Assembly: GCA_964489425.1 (NCBI GenBank)
Contig: CAZAYP010000084.1
Span: 1 to 19,999 of the forward strand
Direction of reading: 5' to 3'
DNA: 19,999 nt
Origin: CAZAYP01 sp964489425 [NCBI: uncultured Verrucomicrobiota bacterium]
GTDB lineage: Bacteria; Verrucomicrobiota; Kiritimatiellia; RZYC01
Positions 1 to 7,515 of the stretch are shown in pieces. Under the pieces are notes generated by a model that was not told the DNA's origin, did no database searches, and saw only the letters and a program-made list of their open reading frames with translations. The stretch's first letter is position 1. Every line of letters begins with the position of its first letter. The translations under genes and the position numbers were made by a program.

Positions 1-1
1 C

Positions 2-1264
2 CCGCCGCCCGCGGCCGCCGCGGCCGCGCCGGCCACCGGCGAACCGCCGCTGCCGGCCGCCGCCAAAGCCCCCGCGCCGGAACAGCACAAGACCATGCGC
101 ATTTCCGAGGATCATATCGACGCCTTCCTGTCTTTCGTGGGCGAGCTGATCGTGGTCGGCGAGATGTTCAACCACCTCCAGAACAAGCTGGCGACCGAGA
201 TGGCCCAGCGCCGCATCGTTACCGATTTCCAGCGGGTCAACGAGACGTTCTCGACCCTTTCCAATGCCCTGCAAAAAAGCATCATGACCATCCGCAAGGT
301 GCCGGTGCGCCAACTGCTGCAAAAGACGCCGCGCCTGGTGCGCGACGTGGCCGCCAGCAAGAACAAGGAGATCAAGGTCGAGATCTCCGGCGAAGACATC
401 GAGGTTGACAAAAGCATCCTCGACCTGCTGGATGCGCCGCTCACCCACATGGCGCGCAACGCCGCCGACCACGGCGTGGAATCCCCTGCCGAGCGCGAGG
501 CGGCCGGAAAAAACCGGGTCGGCCAGGTGCGGATCAGCATGGAAGAGACGGAAAACAACTACCTGCTCACCGTGGCGGACGACGGCGGCGGGCTCAAGCT
601 GGACAAGATCCGCGCCAAGGGCGAAGGCATGGGGCTGATCGCGCCCGGCAAGCCCATGACCGAGGACGACCTCATCAACCTGATCTTCATGCCCGGGGTC
701 TCCACGGCCCAGGAAGTCACCGATATCTCGGGACGCGGCGTCGGCCTGGACGTGGTCAAGCGGAACATTGAGAACTCCGGCGGCGCCATCCATGTCACGT
801 CCACGCCCGGGCAGGGCACGATCTTCCGCATCCAGCTGATGAAGAGCGTCACCACCCAGATCATCAACGCGTTCCTGGTGGAAGTGGCCGGACAGGTCTA
901 CGTGCTGCCCATGGACCGGGTGCAGGAAGCCGCCCGGCTGGAATCGGCCACCATTACCGACGTGGCCGGCCGGGGCCGCTGCGTGATGCGCCACGAACAA
1001 GTGCTGCCGCTGCTGGACCTGGGCCAGTTGATGGGGCTGCCGTCGGACGGGCCGGACGACGACAAGATCGTGGTCACGGTCATGGCCCACAAGCGGCGCT
1101 TTGTGCTGTCCGTGGATGACGTGCTGGGCGTCCAGCAGGTGGTGCTCAAGAGCGTGGCCGGCCTGGCCTTTGCGCATGACATCTTCGATGGCGGCGCCCT
1201 GCTGGGCGACGGCAAGGTGGCCCTGGTGGTCAACCTCGACGCCCTCTGCGCGCACGACAACTGA
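2..1264 (+). CDS. cheA: Chemotaxis histidine kinase CheA, C-terminal part (5' end outside window)
   Basis: This is the C-terminal part of the CheA kinase, which phosphorylates response regulators from chemoreceptor arrays. The frame is open from the window edge. The first 31 codons form a Pro/Ala-rich linker, so the ATG at 95 is internal and not the true start. Counting from that ATG, the dimerisation (P3) helices cover about residues 1-80. The ATPase (P4) domain follows with an N box (LTHMARNAADHGVE, 116-129), a G1 box (ADDGGG, 161-166) and a G2-type box (GRGVGLDVV, 213-221). The CheW-like P5 domain covers about 250-389. The P1 domain with the phospho-accepting His and any P2 domain lie off the window. 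It is followed after 10 bp by cheD, which marks a chemotaxis operon. The family call is very secure; nothing in the visible part looks damaged. Confidence 0.96.
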   Translation, partial: PPPAAAAAAPATGEPPLPAAAKAPAPEQHKTMRISEDHIDAFLSFVGELIVVGEMFNHLQNKLATEMAQRRIVTDFQRVNETFSTLSNALQKSIMTIRKVPVRQLLQKTPRLVRDVAASKNKEIKVEISGEDIEVDKSILDLLDAPLTHMARNAADHGVESPAEREAAGKNRVGQVRISMEETENNYLLTVADDGGGLKLDKIRAKGEGMGLIAPGKPMTEDDLINLIFMPGVSTAQEVTDISGRGVGLDVVKRNIENSGGAIHVTSTPGQGTIFRIQLMKSVTTQIINAFLVEVAGQVYVLPMDRVQEAARLESATITDVAGRGRCVMRHEQVLPLLDLGQLMGLPSDGPDDDKIVVTVMAHKRRFVLSVDDVLGVQQVVLKSVAGLAFAHDIFDGGALLGDGKVALVVNLDALCAHDN

Positions 1265-1274
1265 ACCGTGGCCC

Positions 1275-2249
1275 ATGGACAAGCGGGTGTTTCTCCTCCC
1301 GGGCGAAGCGGCTTACAGCCGCGAACCGGCGGAAGTCAGCACCCTGCTGGGCTCCTGCGTGGCGGTATGCCTTTACAACGCGCGCCTGAAACACGGGGGG
1401 ATGAATCACTTCATGCTGCCGGAACGCCGGGACGGTGGCCTGCAACCGGGAAAGTATGGGGATACCGCCATTACCGCCCTGGTGGATATTGCCCGCCAGG
1501 CCGGCGCGCGGACAGACGACTTGTCCGCCGCGATCTTTGGCGGGGGCCGGGTGATCGGCCATCTGGGCGCGGCCCAGGCCACCCAAGCCATGGACATTGG
1601 GGATCGCAATATCGCCATGGCCCGCGCCACCCTGAAACGCCTCCGCGTGCCCGTTACCAAGGAGGAAGTCGGCGGTGTCACCGGCCGCAGGATCTGGATG
1701 CTCACGGCCACCAACGATATCCGGGTGCGCGCCATCCAACGGACCATGGAGTACGAAGCCCGCGCCCGAAAGCTGGAAGACCTGGCCGAACGCCGGATCC
1801 GCGTGCTGATCGTGGACGACTCCGCCACCGTGCGCCGGATCCTGCGCCAGGGACTGGAGTTGGCCGGCGACGTGGAGATCGTGGGAGAGGCCGCGGACTC
1901 GTACCAGGCCCGCGAGAAAATCCTGGAGCTGGACCCGGATGTCATGTGCCTGGACATCATTATGCCCCGCCTCGACGGGATCGCCTTCCTGAGCAAGCTG
2001 ATGCAGTACAAGCCCATCCCTACCGTGATCGTGTCCACGATCGCCAAGCCGGACAGCCAGGTCCGGCGCAATGCGATTGCTGCCGGCGCCGTCGGCGTGA
2101 TTGACAAGGAAGAACTCGATATTTATAAAGACAAGCAAAAGGTGGCCCGCATGCTGGCCGACGCGGTGCGCAACGCGGCCCGGACCGTGGTCCGGACCAT
2201 TAGCCCACCCGGTGCCAACCCCGGGACAGATGGGCGCGGGCCGGGTTGA
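1275..2249 (+). CDS. cheD: CheD chemoreceptor deamidase fused to a CheB-like receiver domain
   Basis: This 324-residue protein joins two domains. Residues 1 to about 165 are CheD, which deamidates glutamines on chemoreceptors. The catalytic Cys28 sits in GSCVAVCLYN and His45 in GGMNHFMLP, with Ser22/Thr23 available as the hydroxyl residue. Residues about 174-300 are a receiver domain with an acidic pair Asp181/Asp182 (VLIVDDSATVRRIL), phospho-acceptor Asp227 (CLDIIMPRLDG), Ser254 and Lys278. This receiver looks most like that of CheB, but no methylesterase domain follows. The protein ends after a short Pro/Gly-rich tail, and no frame downstream continues as CheB. The ATG at 1275 is chosen because CheD homology starts at once; no clear Shine-Dalgarno is seen, so coupling to cheA is likely. 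The inferred role is phosphorylation-dependent control of CheD, or a phosphate sink for CheA. Domain calls are secure; the function of the fusion is inference. Confidence 0.93.
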   Translation: MDKRVFLLPGEAAYSREPAEVSTLLGSCVAVCLYNARLKHGGMNHFMLPERRDGGLQPGKYGDTAITALVDIARQAGARTDDLSAAIFGGGRVIGHLGAAQATQAMDIGDRNIAMARATLKRLRVPVTKEEVGGVTGRRIWMLTATNDIRVRAIQRTMEYEARARKLEDLAERRIRVLIVDDSATVRRILRQGLELAGDVEIVGEAADSYQAREKILELDPDVMCLDIIMPRLDGIAFLSKLMQYKPIPTVIVSTIAKPDSQVRRNAIAAGAVGVIDKEELDIYKDKQKVARMLADAVRNAARTVVRTISPPGANPGTDGRGPG

Positions 2250-2253
2250 GACC

Positions 2254-2502
2254 ATGGAAGAACTTGTAATAATGCTGGTCATAGCGCTGAGCGGCTATGG
2301 GATCGTCCAGATCGTCCGGGATCTGTTCGGGTGGAAACCCTCCAACCGCTATGCGCCGGCGCACGACACAAGCATTCGCATCGACCGGCGGAAAATGGCC
2401 CGCCAGCGCGTGATTAACGAAATGGTGCTGCTGGTCCTGCTGGTATTTGTGGTGGTCGGGCTGGGTTTGTATTTGTTCCGCCAGGTCCTCTATAATTTGT
2501 AG
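2254..2502 (+). CDS. Small two-helix membrane protein of unknown function
   Basis: I do not recognise this 82-residue protein. It has a hydrophobic segment at about residues 3-22 and a stronger one at about 57-78 (VLLVLLVFVVVGLGLYLF). Between them lies a basic, hydrophilic loop (about 38-54, rich in Arg/Lys). The likely topology is a hairpin with the basic loop in the cytoplasm. It starts 4 bp after the cheD stop, so it is probably the last gene of the che operon. An in-frame ATG at 2230, overlapping cheD, would add eight residues. Neither start has a good Shine-Dalgarno, and 2254 is only the simpler choice. Coding status rests on the tight spacing, the opposite hydrophobic/basic pattern and the lack of any better frame. 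A link to chemotaxis is only suggested by position. Confidence 0.6.
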   Translation: MEELVIMLVIALSGYGIVQIVRDLFGWKPSNRYAPAHDTSIRIDRRKMARQRVINEMVLLVLLVFVVVGLGLYLFRQVLYNL

Positions 2503-2587
2503 TGACGGCGCTCCGGCTGAATTGTACAACATAGCCTCTGTTTTAAAACCATAGGACCAACAGGCAACAGCAACGGGAGATAAAGCC

Positions 2588-3337
2588 ATGTATAAACTGG
2601 TGTTATTGCGACACGGCGAAAGCGTCTGGAACAAGGAAAACCGGTTCACCGGGTGGACCGATGTGGATCTCTCCGCGAAAGGCCTGGAGGAGGCGCACCA
2701 GGCCGGCCAGGTGCTGAAACAGGAGGGCTACACCTTTGACGTGGCCTACACCTCGGTTCTGAAACGCGCCATCCGTACCCTGTGGATCACGCTCGATGAA
2801 ATGGACTTGATGTGGATCCCGGTCCATCGGAACTGGCGCCTCAACGAACGCCATTACGGCGCGCTCCAGGGGCTCAACAAGGCGGAGACCGCCGCCAAGT
2901 TCGGCGATGATCAGGTCTTGGTCTGGCGCCGCAGCTACGACATTCCGCCGCCCGCGCTGGAAAAGAACGATCCCCGCTATCCCGGCAGCGACCGCCGCTA
3001 CAAGGCCCTGACGTCCCAGGAACTACCGCTTACAGAGTGCCTCAAAGACACCGTCGCCCGGTTTCTGCCCCACTGGCACGAGGTCATCGCCCCGGCCATC
3101 CGCGCCGGGCAGCGCGTGTTGGTCGCGGCCCACGGCAACAGCCTGCGGGCGCTGGTAAAGTACCTCGACAATGTCGGCGACGAGGCCATTGTCCAGCTGA
3201 ACATCCCCACGGGCGTACCGCTGGTGTACGAGTTGGATAATGACCTCAAGCCCCTGAAGCACTATTATCTCGGCGACCAGGACGCCATCCAGAAAGCCAT
3301 GGAAGCCGTGGCGTCGCAGGGCAAGGCGAAAAAATAG
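2588..3337 (+). CDS. gpmA: 2,3-bisphosphoglycerate-dependent phosphoglycerate mutase
   Basis: This enzyme interconverts 3-phosphoglycerate and 2-phosphoglycerate in glycolysis and gluconeogenesis in the cytoplasm. The 249-residue length is that of the dimeric bacterial dPGM family. The phospho-accepting His9 sits in [12 protein letters not shown], followed by the family signature [12 protein letters not shown]. Glu87 lies in [14 protein letters not shown], and the second catalytic His182 is in [15 protein letters not shown]. The start is supported by a GGGAG Shine-Dalgarno about 9 bp upstream. An 85-bp gap separates it from the preceding small gene, and its 3' end faces the 3' end of the minus-strand operon, so it is probably a single transcription unit. 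Nothing is unusual in the sequence. Confidence 0.97.
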   Translation: MYKLVLLRHGESVWNKENRFTGWTDVDLSAKGLEEAHQAGQVLKQEGYTFDVAYTSVLKRAIRTLWITLDEMDLMWIPVHRNWRLNERHYGALQGLNKAETAAKFGDDQVLVWRRSYDIPPPALEKNDPRYPGSDRRYKALTSQELPLTECLKDTVARFLPHWHEVIAPAIRAGQRVLVAAHGNSLRALVKYLDNVGDEAIVQLNIPTGVPLVYELDNDLKPLKHYYLGDQDAIQKAMEAVASQGKAKK

Positions 3338-3393
3338 AGCGGTTTGCTTTCTGTCGCTGGCGGCCAGCGGCCCCCGGGCCGGGACGCTGCGAC

Positions 3394-5886
3394 TTACTTG
3401 CCGGCCGGCGCGGGCTGCGGATCGGTGATGTCGTTTGACGAGTGCGCCAGCACGCAGCGGAACCCGATATCGTCGTCGCGCAGGGACGGCGCCAGGTAGT
3501 GCCGGTAGGACGAGAGCAGGTGGCGCGCCTCGAGGCTGCGCCATGAAGCACCGCGCAGCACCCGGCGTTGCTCCGTGGGCTGGTATTTGTCATCGCACCA
3601 TTCCCAGACATTGCCGCCCAGGTCGCACACCCCATATTGGTTGGTGGCAAAGGACCCGACCGGCGCGGTGTACACCACCGCATCCACCTTGACCGCCGGG
3701 CCATAGTTCCCCGCCCCGGCCGGCGGCGGCCAGCCCGCACCCCAGGGGAACACTTCCTTGACCCGTTCGGCCTTTTCCATGGGGCTACGGCCCTTCTCCC
3801 GGGCCAATCCCACGGCCAGGGACCATTCCTCATCCGTGGGCAGGCGGTAGCGGCGGTCCAGGCCGATCAGCCCTTCCGCCTGCTCCTTGCGGGTCAGCCA
3901 ATCGCAAAACGCCACGGCATCGACCCAGTTGACATTGACCACCGGATGGGTGGGTTCCTGGGGGAATTTGGGCGGCAGCAAGCTCCGCCCCGCAGCCTGG
4001 GCGAACGCGGTGAAATCCTGCACCCGGACCGGCCACCGTCCGAACAGGCCCTCCAAGCCTGGCACCGGCGCCAGCTGCATGCCCAGCGAGTTCTCCCGCG
4101 GCACCATCAGGTCCGGGTAGCGGGCCTTGGCGAGCGCCACATCCTGTGTGCGCAGGCCATACCAGTTGGCGGCCACGGGCAGAGCGGCGGTCTCCCAAAG
4201 CTGGGTGCCGCCAACGTACGAAACCTGGAACACGTACGCCTGGCCGGCGGCCAGGTTCAACTCACCCCGCGTCCCGCGGGTCACGGCCGGACCCTCGGCC
4301 TGCTTGACCGTGGCCGGCACGGCGCGGCCGCCGGCCAGGGCCCGGACCAGCAGCTTGGGCGCGGACATGAGCGCCGCGCGCGCACAAGCCTTGTCCAGCG
4401 CGGCCCGGGCGGCAAGGTAGGCGCGGCGGCCCGGCACCGGCTGCGCGGCGCTGGCCGCAGCCCAGTCCGCCTGCCGGCGGGCCTCGGCCCAATCCGGTCC
4501 GCCGTACTCGTCCAGCCACGGGCGGGACAGGGACTGCAGCGCCCGCTCCCAGCCGGCACGGGACTGGGTATACTGGGCGCGCTCGGCAATCTGCACGAAG
4601 TCCGGCGGAAACGGCGGCCGGCGGACAAACAGGAACGCCTGGGTCCGGCCATGGGCCTGCCGGGCCTCTTCCAGGCGGCCCTGCTCGCACATGGCCTGGG
4701 CCTCGCGCAGGCATTCGGTGTTGTAAGACCGCACGCGCAGCATGTGCATGATTCCCACGGCGAACAGCGCCAAGGCCACCAAGCCCACCGCGGCTTCGCG
4801 CCGGGCCCGGCGCGCCCGCAACACCCGGTGCACGGCGGCCAGCGCTGGTGGCGCCTCCGGATCGCCCGCGTGCAGGGCGACGATCTCGCGGCACAGCCGT
4901 TCGCAGCGGACATATTGGCGCTGCTCGTAAGCCTCGTGGTACTGCTGCCACAGCCCCTGGCACTGCTGCAGAACGGCCTGGGCTTCCTTCAGCCGGACGG
5001 CGGCTTCGGCATCCGCCGGCTCCAACTGCTGAAGCTGCGCGATCCAGGACGAAGCCACGGCCCACTCCCGGGCCGCCACCGCCTTGCGAATCTGGCTCCG
5101 GATCGCCTCCAGCGCTCCCGGCCGCAGGCGCGCCAACTCTTCCGCGGCCGCGGCCGCGCAGGCGCCCTCCGGGTATTTCTCCTGGTATTGCGCCACGGCC
5201 CGGTACGCCCCCAGCACATCCTGGCCCGTGGCAAGCTGCCAAGCGGCCTGGTGGGTCCGGTTCCAATCGCGCTTTTGGATCTGCGCCGGAAGATCCTGCA
5301 GGCAGCAACGGAACGCTTCGTCGCAGTGGGGGCTTTGCGGATACGCGGTCATGTACGCCCGGTACACGACAATGGCGGCTTCAAAGTCCTGGCGTTCGGC
5401 CATGGCCTGGGCTGCCTGGACCAGGAGGGTCCAGTCGCGCTCGCTGATCAGGGCCGGCAGCTCCCGGCCGCAGAGGCGGCCGACATCCTCCGCATGCAGG
5501 CTGTGGGGATGGATCGCCAGGTAGCCCCGGTACAGGCGGATGGCCGGGCCGTACTCGCCCTGGTCCACCAGGCCCCGACCGTGCCGGTCGACCTCCACCC
5601 AGGCCGCTTCCGCAAGGCGCGCGGGCAATTCTTCCCGGCTCCACCGGAACGCTTCCTGGGCAAACGTCGCTTCAGGATACGCGGCCAGGTAGGCGCCATA
5701 CACCCGGATCGCGCCGGCCAGGTCTTGTTGTTGCAGGAAATCCTGACCCTCGCGATCCGCGGCGGCCCACGCGCGGGCCGGGTCGGCGGCCCCGGCATCC
5801 GCCACGGCGCCAGGCGCCGCCGCGCCGCACTGCGGACAAACACCGGCCCCGGCGGGCCATTCAGTATTGCATTGCGGACAGTTCAC
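3394..5886 (-). CDS. Zinc-ribbon / tandem-repeat / transmembrane protein with C-terminal FGE-sulfatase-like domain
   Basis: This is an 830-residue modular protein. Residues 1-22 form a zinc ribbon with two CPQC knuckles (4-7 and 17-20). Residues 40 to about 256 hold four tandem 56-residue TPR-like helical repeats. One transmembrane segment lies at about 364-384, and the rest is expected outside the cytoplasm. Residues about 595-813 match the FGE-sulfatase (SUMF1-like) fold with RLPTDEEW, GGNVWEWCDD, RRVLRGASWRS and DDDIGFRCVLA. The catalytic cysteine pair of true formylglycine-generating enzymes, expected between the RGASWRS and GFRC motifs, is missing. It is therefore probably a binding or scaffold domain rather than a sulfatase activator. 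The start is GTG, with GGTGA nearby upstream. It is the last gene of the long operon, 57 bp after lpxA. Such FGE-like proteins are common in PVC bacteria; the substrate or partner is unknown. Confidence 0.9.
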   Translation of the reverse strand: MNCPQCNTEWPAGAGVCPQCGAAAPGAVADAGAADPARAWAAADREGQDFLQQQDLAGAIRVYGAYLAAYPEATFAQEAFRWSREELPARLAEAAWVEVDRHGRGLVDQGEYGPAIRLYRGYLAIHPHSLHAEDVGRLCGRELPALISERDWTLLVQAAQAMAERQDFEAAIVVYRAYMTAYPQSPHCDEAFRCCLQDLPAQIQKRDWNRTHQAAWQLATGQDVLGAYRAVAQYQEKYPEGACAAAAAEELARLRPGALEAIRSQIRKAVAAREWAVASSWIAQLQQLEPADAEAAVRLKEAQAVLQQCQGLWQQYHEAYEQRQYVRCERLCREIVALHAGDPEAPPALAAVHRVLRARRARREAAVGLVALALFAVGIMHMLRVRSYNTECLREAQAMCEQGRLEEARQAHGRTQAFLFVRRPPFPPDFVQIAERAQYTQSRAGWERALQSLSRPWLDEYGGPDWAEARRQADWAAASAAQPVPGRRAYLAARAALDKACARAALMSAPKLLVRALAGGRAVPATVKQAEGPAVTRGTRGELNLAAGQAYVFQVSYVGGTQLWETAALPVAANWYGLRTQDVALAKARYPDLMVPRENSLGMQLAPVPGLEGLFGRWPVRVQDFTAFAQAAGRSLLPPKFPQEPTHPVVNVNWVDAVAFCDWLTRKEQAEGLIGLDRRYRLPTDEEWSLAVGLAREKGRSPMEKAERVKEVFPWGAGWPPPAGAGNYGPAVKVDAVVYTAPVGSFATNQYGVCDLGGNVWEWCDDKYQPTEQRRVLRGASWRSLEARHLLSSYRHYLAPSLRDDDIGFRCVLAHSSNDITDPQPAPAGK
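5119..5769 (-). repeat. Four tandem 56-residue protein repeats
   Basis: Within the FGE-like protein, tryptophans at residues 40, 96, 152 and 208 mark the start of repeats with an exact 56-residue (168-bp) period. The first three align without gaps. Shared positions include AI at repeat positions 20-21, Tyr at 24, Tyr at 27, a YP or HP pair at 31-32 and LPA at 48-50. The fourth copy is degenerate after its first half. The pattern AIxxYxxYLxxYP resembles helix pairs of TPR proteins. The DNA copies have diverged, so the duplication is not recent. Confidence 0.8.
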
Positions 5887-5943
5887 AAGTCACCGCCCAA
5901 CGGATACCACATCGGGCCGGGCCGCGTCAAACCCCGGGGCGGG

Positions 5944-6747
5944 TCAATCCTCGGCTTCGGCGGCCGGCGCCACTGTGCGCATGGCGCAAATCCCGCGCTT
6001 GCCGCCGGCAACGAAATCGGCGATTTCCAGGGCCGGGCCGACCTTGAACTCCGCGCGGATGGCCTGCTCTGCGGCGCTCACGTTCAGGCCCGATCGGTAC
6101 AGCAGGGTGAACGCGCGCTTGATCTCGCGGCGCTGCTCCGGGGCGATGCCCGCGCGCCGCTGGCCCACCACGTTGAGCCCGGCCACCCGGTTGAGGTGCA
6201 TGCCGGCCACCATGCAAAACGGCGGCACATCCTTGCCCAGGCCGCTGGACCCGCCCAGCATGGCCAGGCGGCCGATGCGCACATACTGATGGATGACCAC
6301 CGCGCCGCCGATAAAGGCGCCATCGCCCACCTCCACGTAGCCGGCCAGCAGCGCGGCGTTGACCACGATCACCTTGCGGCCCAGGCACACGTTGTGGGCC
6401 AGGTGCGCGTTGGCCATCAGGTAACAGTCGTCCCCCATCACGGTGGCGGTGCCCGCCTTGGTGCCGCGATGCACGGTCACGAACTCACGCAGGACGCAGC
6501 GGGCGCCGATCCGCACGTAGCTCTCGCCCCCCCCGAACCCCAGGTCCTGGGGCTCATCGCCCAGCACCACGCCCGTGTGCACGCGGCACCCGGGACCCAG
6601 GCTGGTGAACGGCAGCATGACCACGTGCGGCCCGATCCGGCAACCGTCCCCGATGTCCACGTGGCCGGCGATGACGGCATGCGGCCCGATCTCGACGTTG
6701 GCGCCCAGGCGGGCATCCGGATCAACTACAGCGGTGGGGTGGATCAT
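5944..6747 (-). CDS. lpxA: Acyl-ACP--UDP-N-acetylglucosamine O-acyltransferase LpxA
   Basis: LpxA catalyses the first step of lipid A synthesis, moving a 3-hydroxyacyl chain from acyl carrier protein to UDP-GlcNAc in the cytoplasm. The 267 residues show the left-handed beta-helix hexapeptide pattern from IHPTAVVDPDARLG onward, then the family segments VTVHRGT, LMANAHLAHN, VVIHQYVRIG and a C-terminal helical part with FTLLYRSGLNV. His118 aligns with the catalytic His125 of E. coli, and His153 with His160. The position of E. coli His144 is Tyr137 here. Gly166 aligns with Gly173 of E. coli, the residue known to set acyl-chain length, which would allow a long chain. The start is supported by a purine-rich AAGGGAAGG just upstream. 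It begins 27 bp after radC. Other lpx genes are not in the window. Confidence 0.95.
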   Translation of the reverse strand: MIHPTAVVDPDARLGANVEIGPHAVIAGHVDIGDGCRIGPHVVMLPFTSLGPGCRVHTGVVLGDEPQDLGFGGGESYVRIGARCVLREFVTVHRGTKAGTATVMGDDCYLMANAHLAHNVCLGRKVIVVNAALLAGYVEVGDGAFIGGAVVIHQYVRIGRLAMLGGSSGLGKDVPPFCMVAGMHLNRVAGLNVVGQRRAGIAPEQRREIKRAFTLLYRSGLNVSAAEQAIRAEFKVGPALEIADFVAGGKRGICAMRTVAPAAEAED

Positions 6748-6774
6748 GACCTTCCCTTGGTTGAAATGAGCGAA

Positions 6775-7515
6775 CTATTCAAATTGCACCAGCCCGGCCT
6801 CCCGCAGGCTCAGGTAATCATGGGCGCGGTCCCGCGCGGCGCGGCCCAGGATCACGTGGTCCAGGACCGGGATTTCGACGATCTTGCCGGCCGCCACCAA
6901 CTGGCGGCTGATGCGCAGGTCCGTGTCCGAGGGCGTCGGGTCGCCCGAGGGATGGTTGTGCGCCAGGATGACCGCCGAGGAGTTGGACCGCACCGCCTCG
7001 CGGAACACTTCGCGCGGGTGGGCGAGGCTGGCATCCACCAGGCCCTGGGTGACGTCGTGCGGCGGGCACTTGAGGCGGTGGCGCCGGTCCAGCATCAGGA
7101 TCCAGAATATTTCCTGCTCGGCCGCGCGGGCGCGTTCGCGCAGCAGCGCGGCCACCTGCGCCGGCGCCTGGATCGGCTGGCGCGGGGCGGGCGCCTCCTC
7201 GGCCAGGCGGCGCGCCAGGTCCAGCGCCGCCTTGAGCACCAGGGCGCGCACCGGCCCCAGGCCGCGCACGGCCGCCAGCTCGTTCACCGAGGCCTGGGCC
7301 AGCTCCGCCAGCGACCCGTACCGCTGCAGCAGCCCGTGCGCCACGTCCAGCACCGTGGCCCCGCGGATGCCGCTGCGCAGGAGCACGGCGATGAGCACTT
7401 CGTCCGGCACATTTTCCACGCCCGCGCGCGCGCACAGCTCGCGCGGCCGCTGGCGCAGGGGCACGTCCTTGACCCGCCGCGCGCGCGGCGGCAGCGGGTA
7501 GGCCGGCGCGGTCAT
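6775..7515 (-). CDS. radC: RadC family protein (JAMM/MPN+ domain)
   Basis: This 246-residue protein belongs to the RadC (UPF0758) family, whose cellular role is unsettled despite the old DNA-repair name. The N-terminal part has helix-hairpin-helix-like sequence (VPDEVLIAVLL, AAVRGLGPVRA, about residues 37-92). The C-terminal half is a JAMM-type metal site: Glu135, His186 and His188 in ILAHNHPSGDP, and Asp199, in the HxHx10D spacing expected for zinc. The segment VDASLAHPREVFREAV is typical of the family. The ATG at 7513-7515 overlaps the hflX stop as ATGA, so translation is probably coupled; an open frame continues upstream but only as a shadow of hflX. No defect is seen. Confidence 0.94.
   Translation of the reverse strand: MTAPAYPLPPRARRVKDVPLRQRPRELCARAGVENVPDEVLIAVLLRSGIRGATVLDVAHGLLQRYGSLAELAQASVNELAAVRGLGPVRALVLKAALDLARRLAEEAPAPRQPIQAPAQVAALLRERARAAEQEIFWILMLDRRHRLKCPPHDVTQGLVDASLAHPREVFREAVRSNSSAVILAHNHPSGDPTPSDTDLRISRQLVAAGKIVEIPVLDHVILGRAARDRAHDYLSLREAGLVQFE

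Noticed and set aside
1230-2282. A 350-codon open frame on the minus strand
   Set aside because: It is antisense to the CheD-receiver gene and has no domain-like sequence.
2150-2502. A hidden CheB methylesterase domain in another frame after the receiver
   Set aside because: The only downstream frame encodes a small membrane protein; no methylesterase motifs were seen in any plus-strand frame.
3355-3369. Inverted repeat CGCTGG/CCAGCG between gpmA and the FGE-like gene as a shared terminator
   Set aside because: The stem is only 6 bp and no T-tract follows on either strand.
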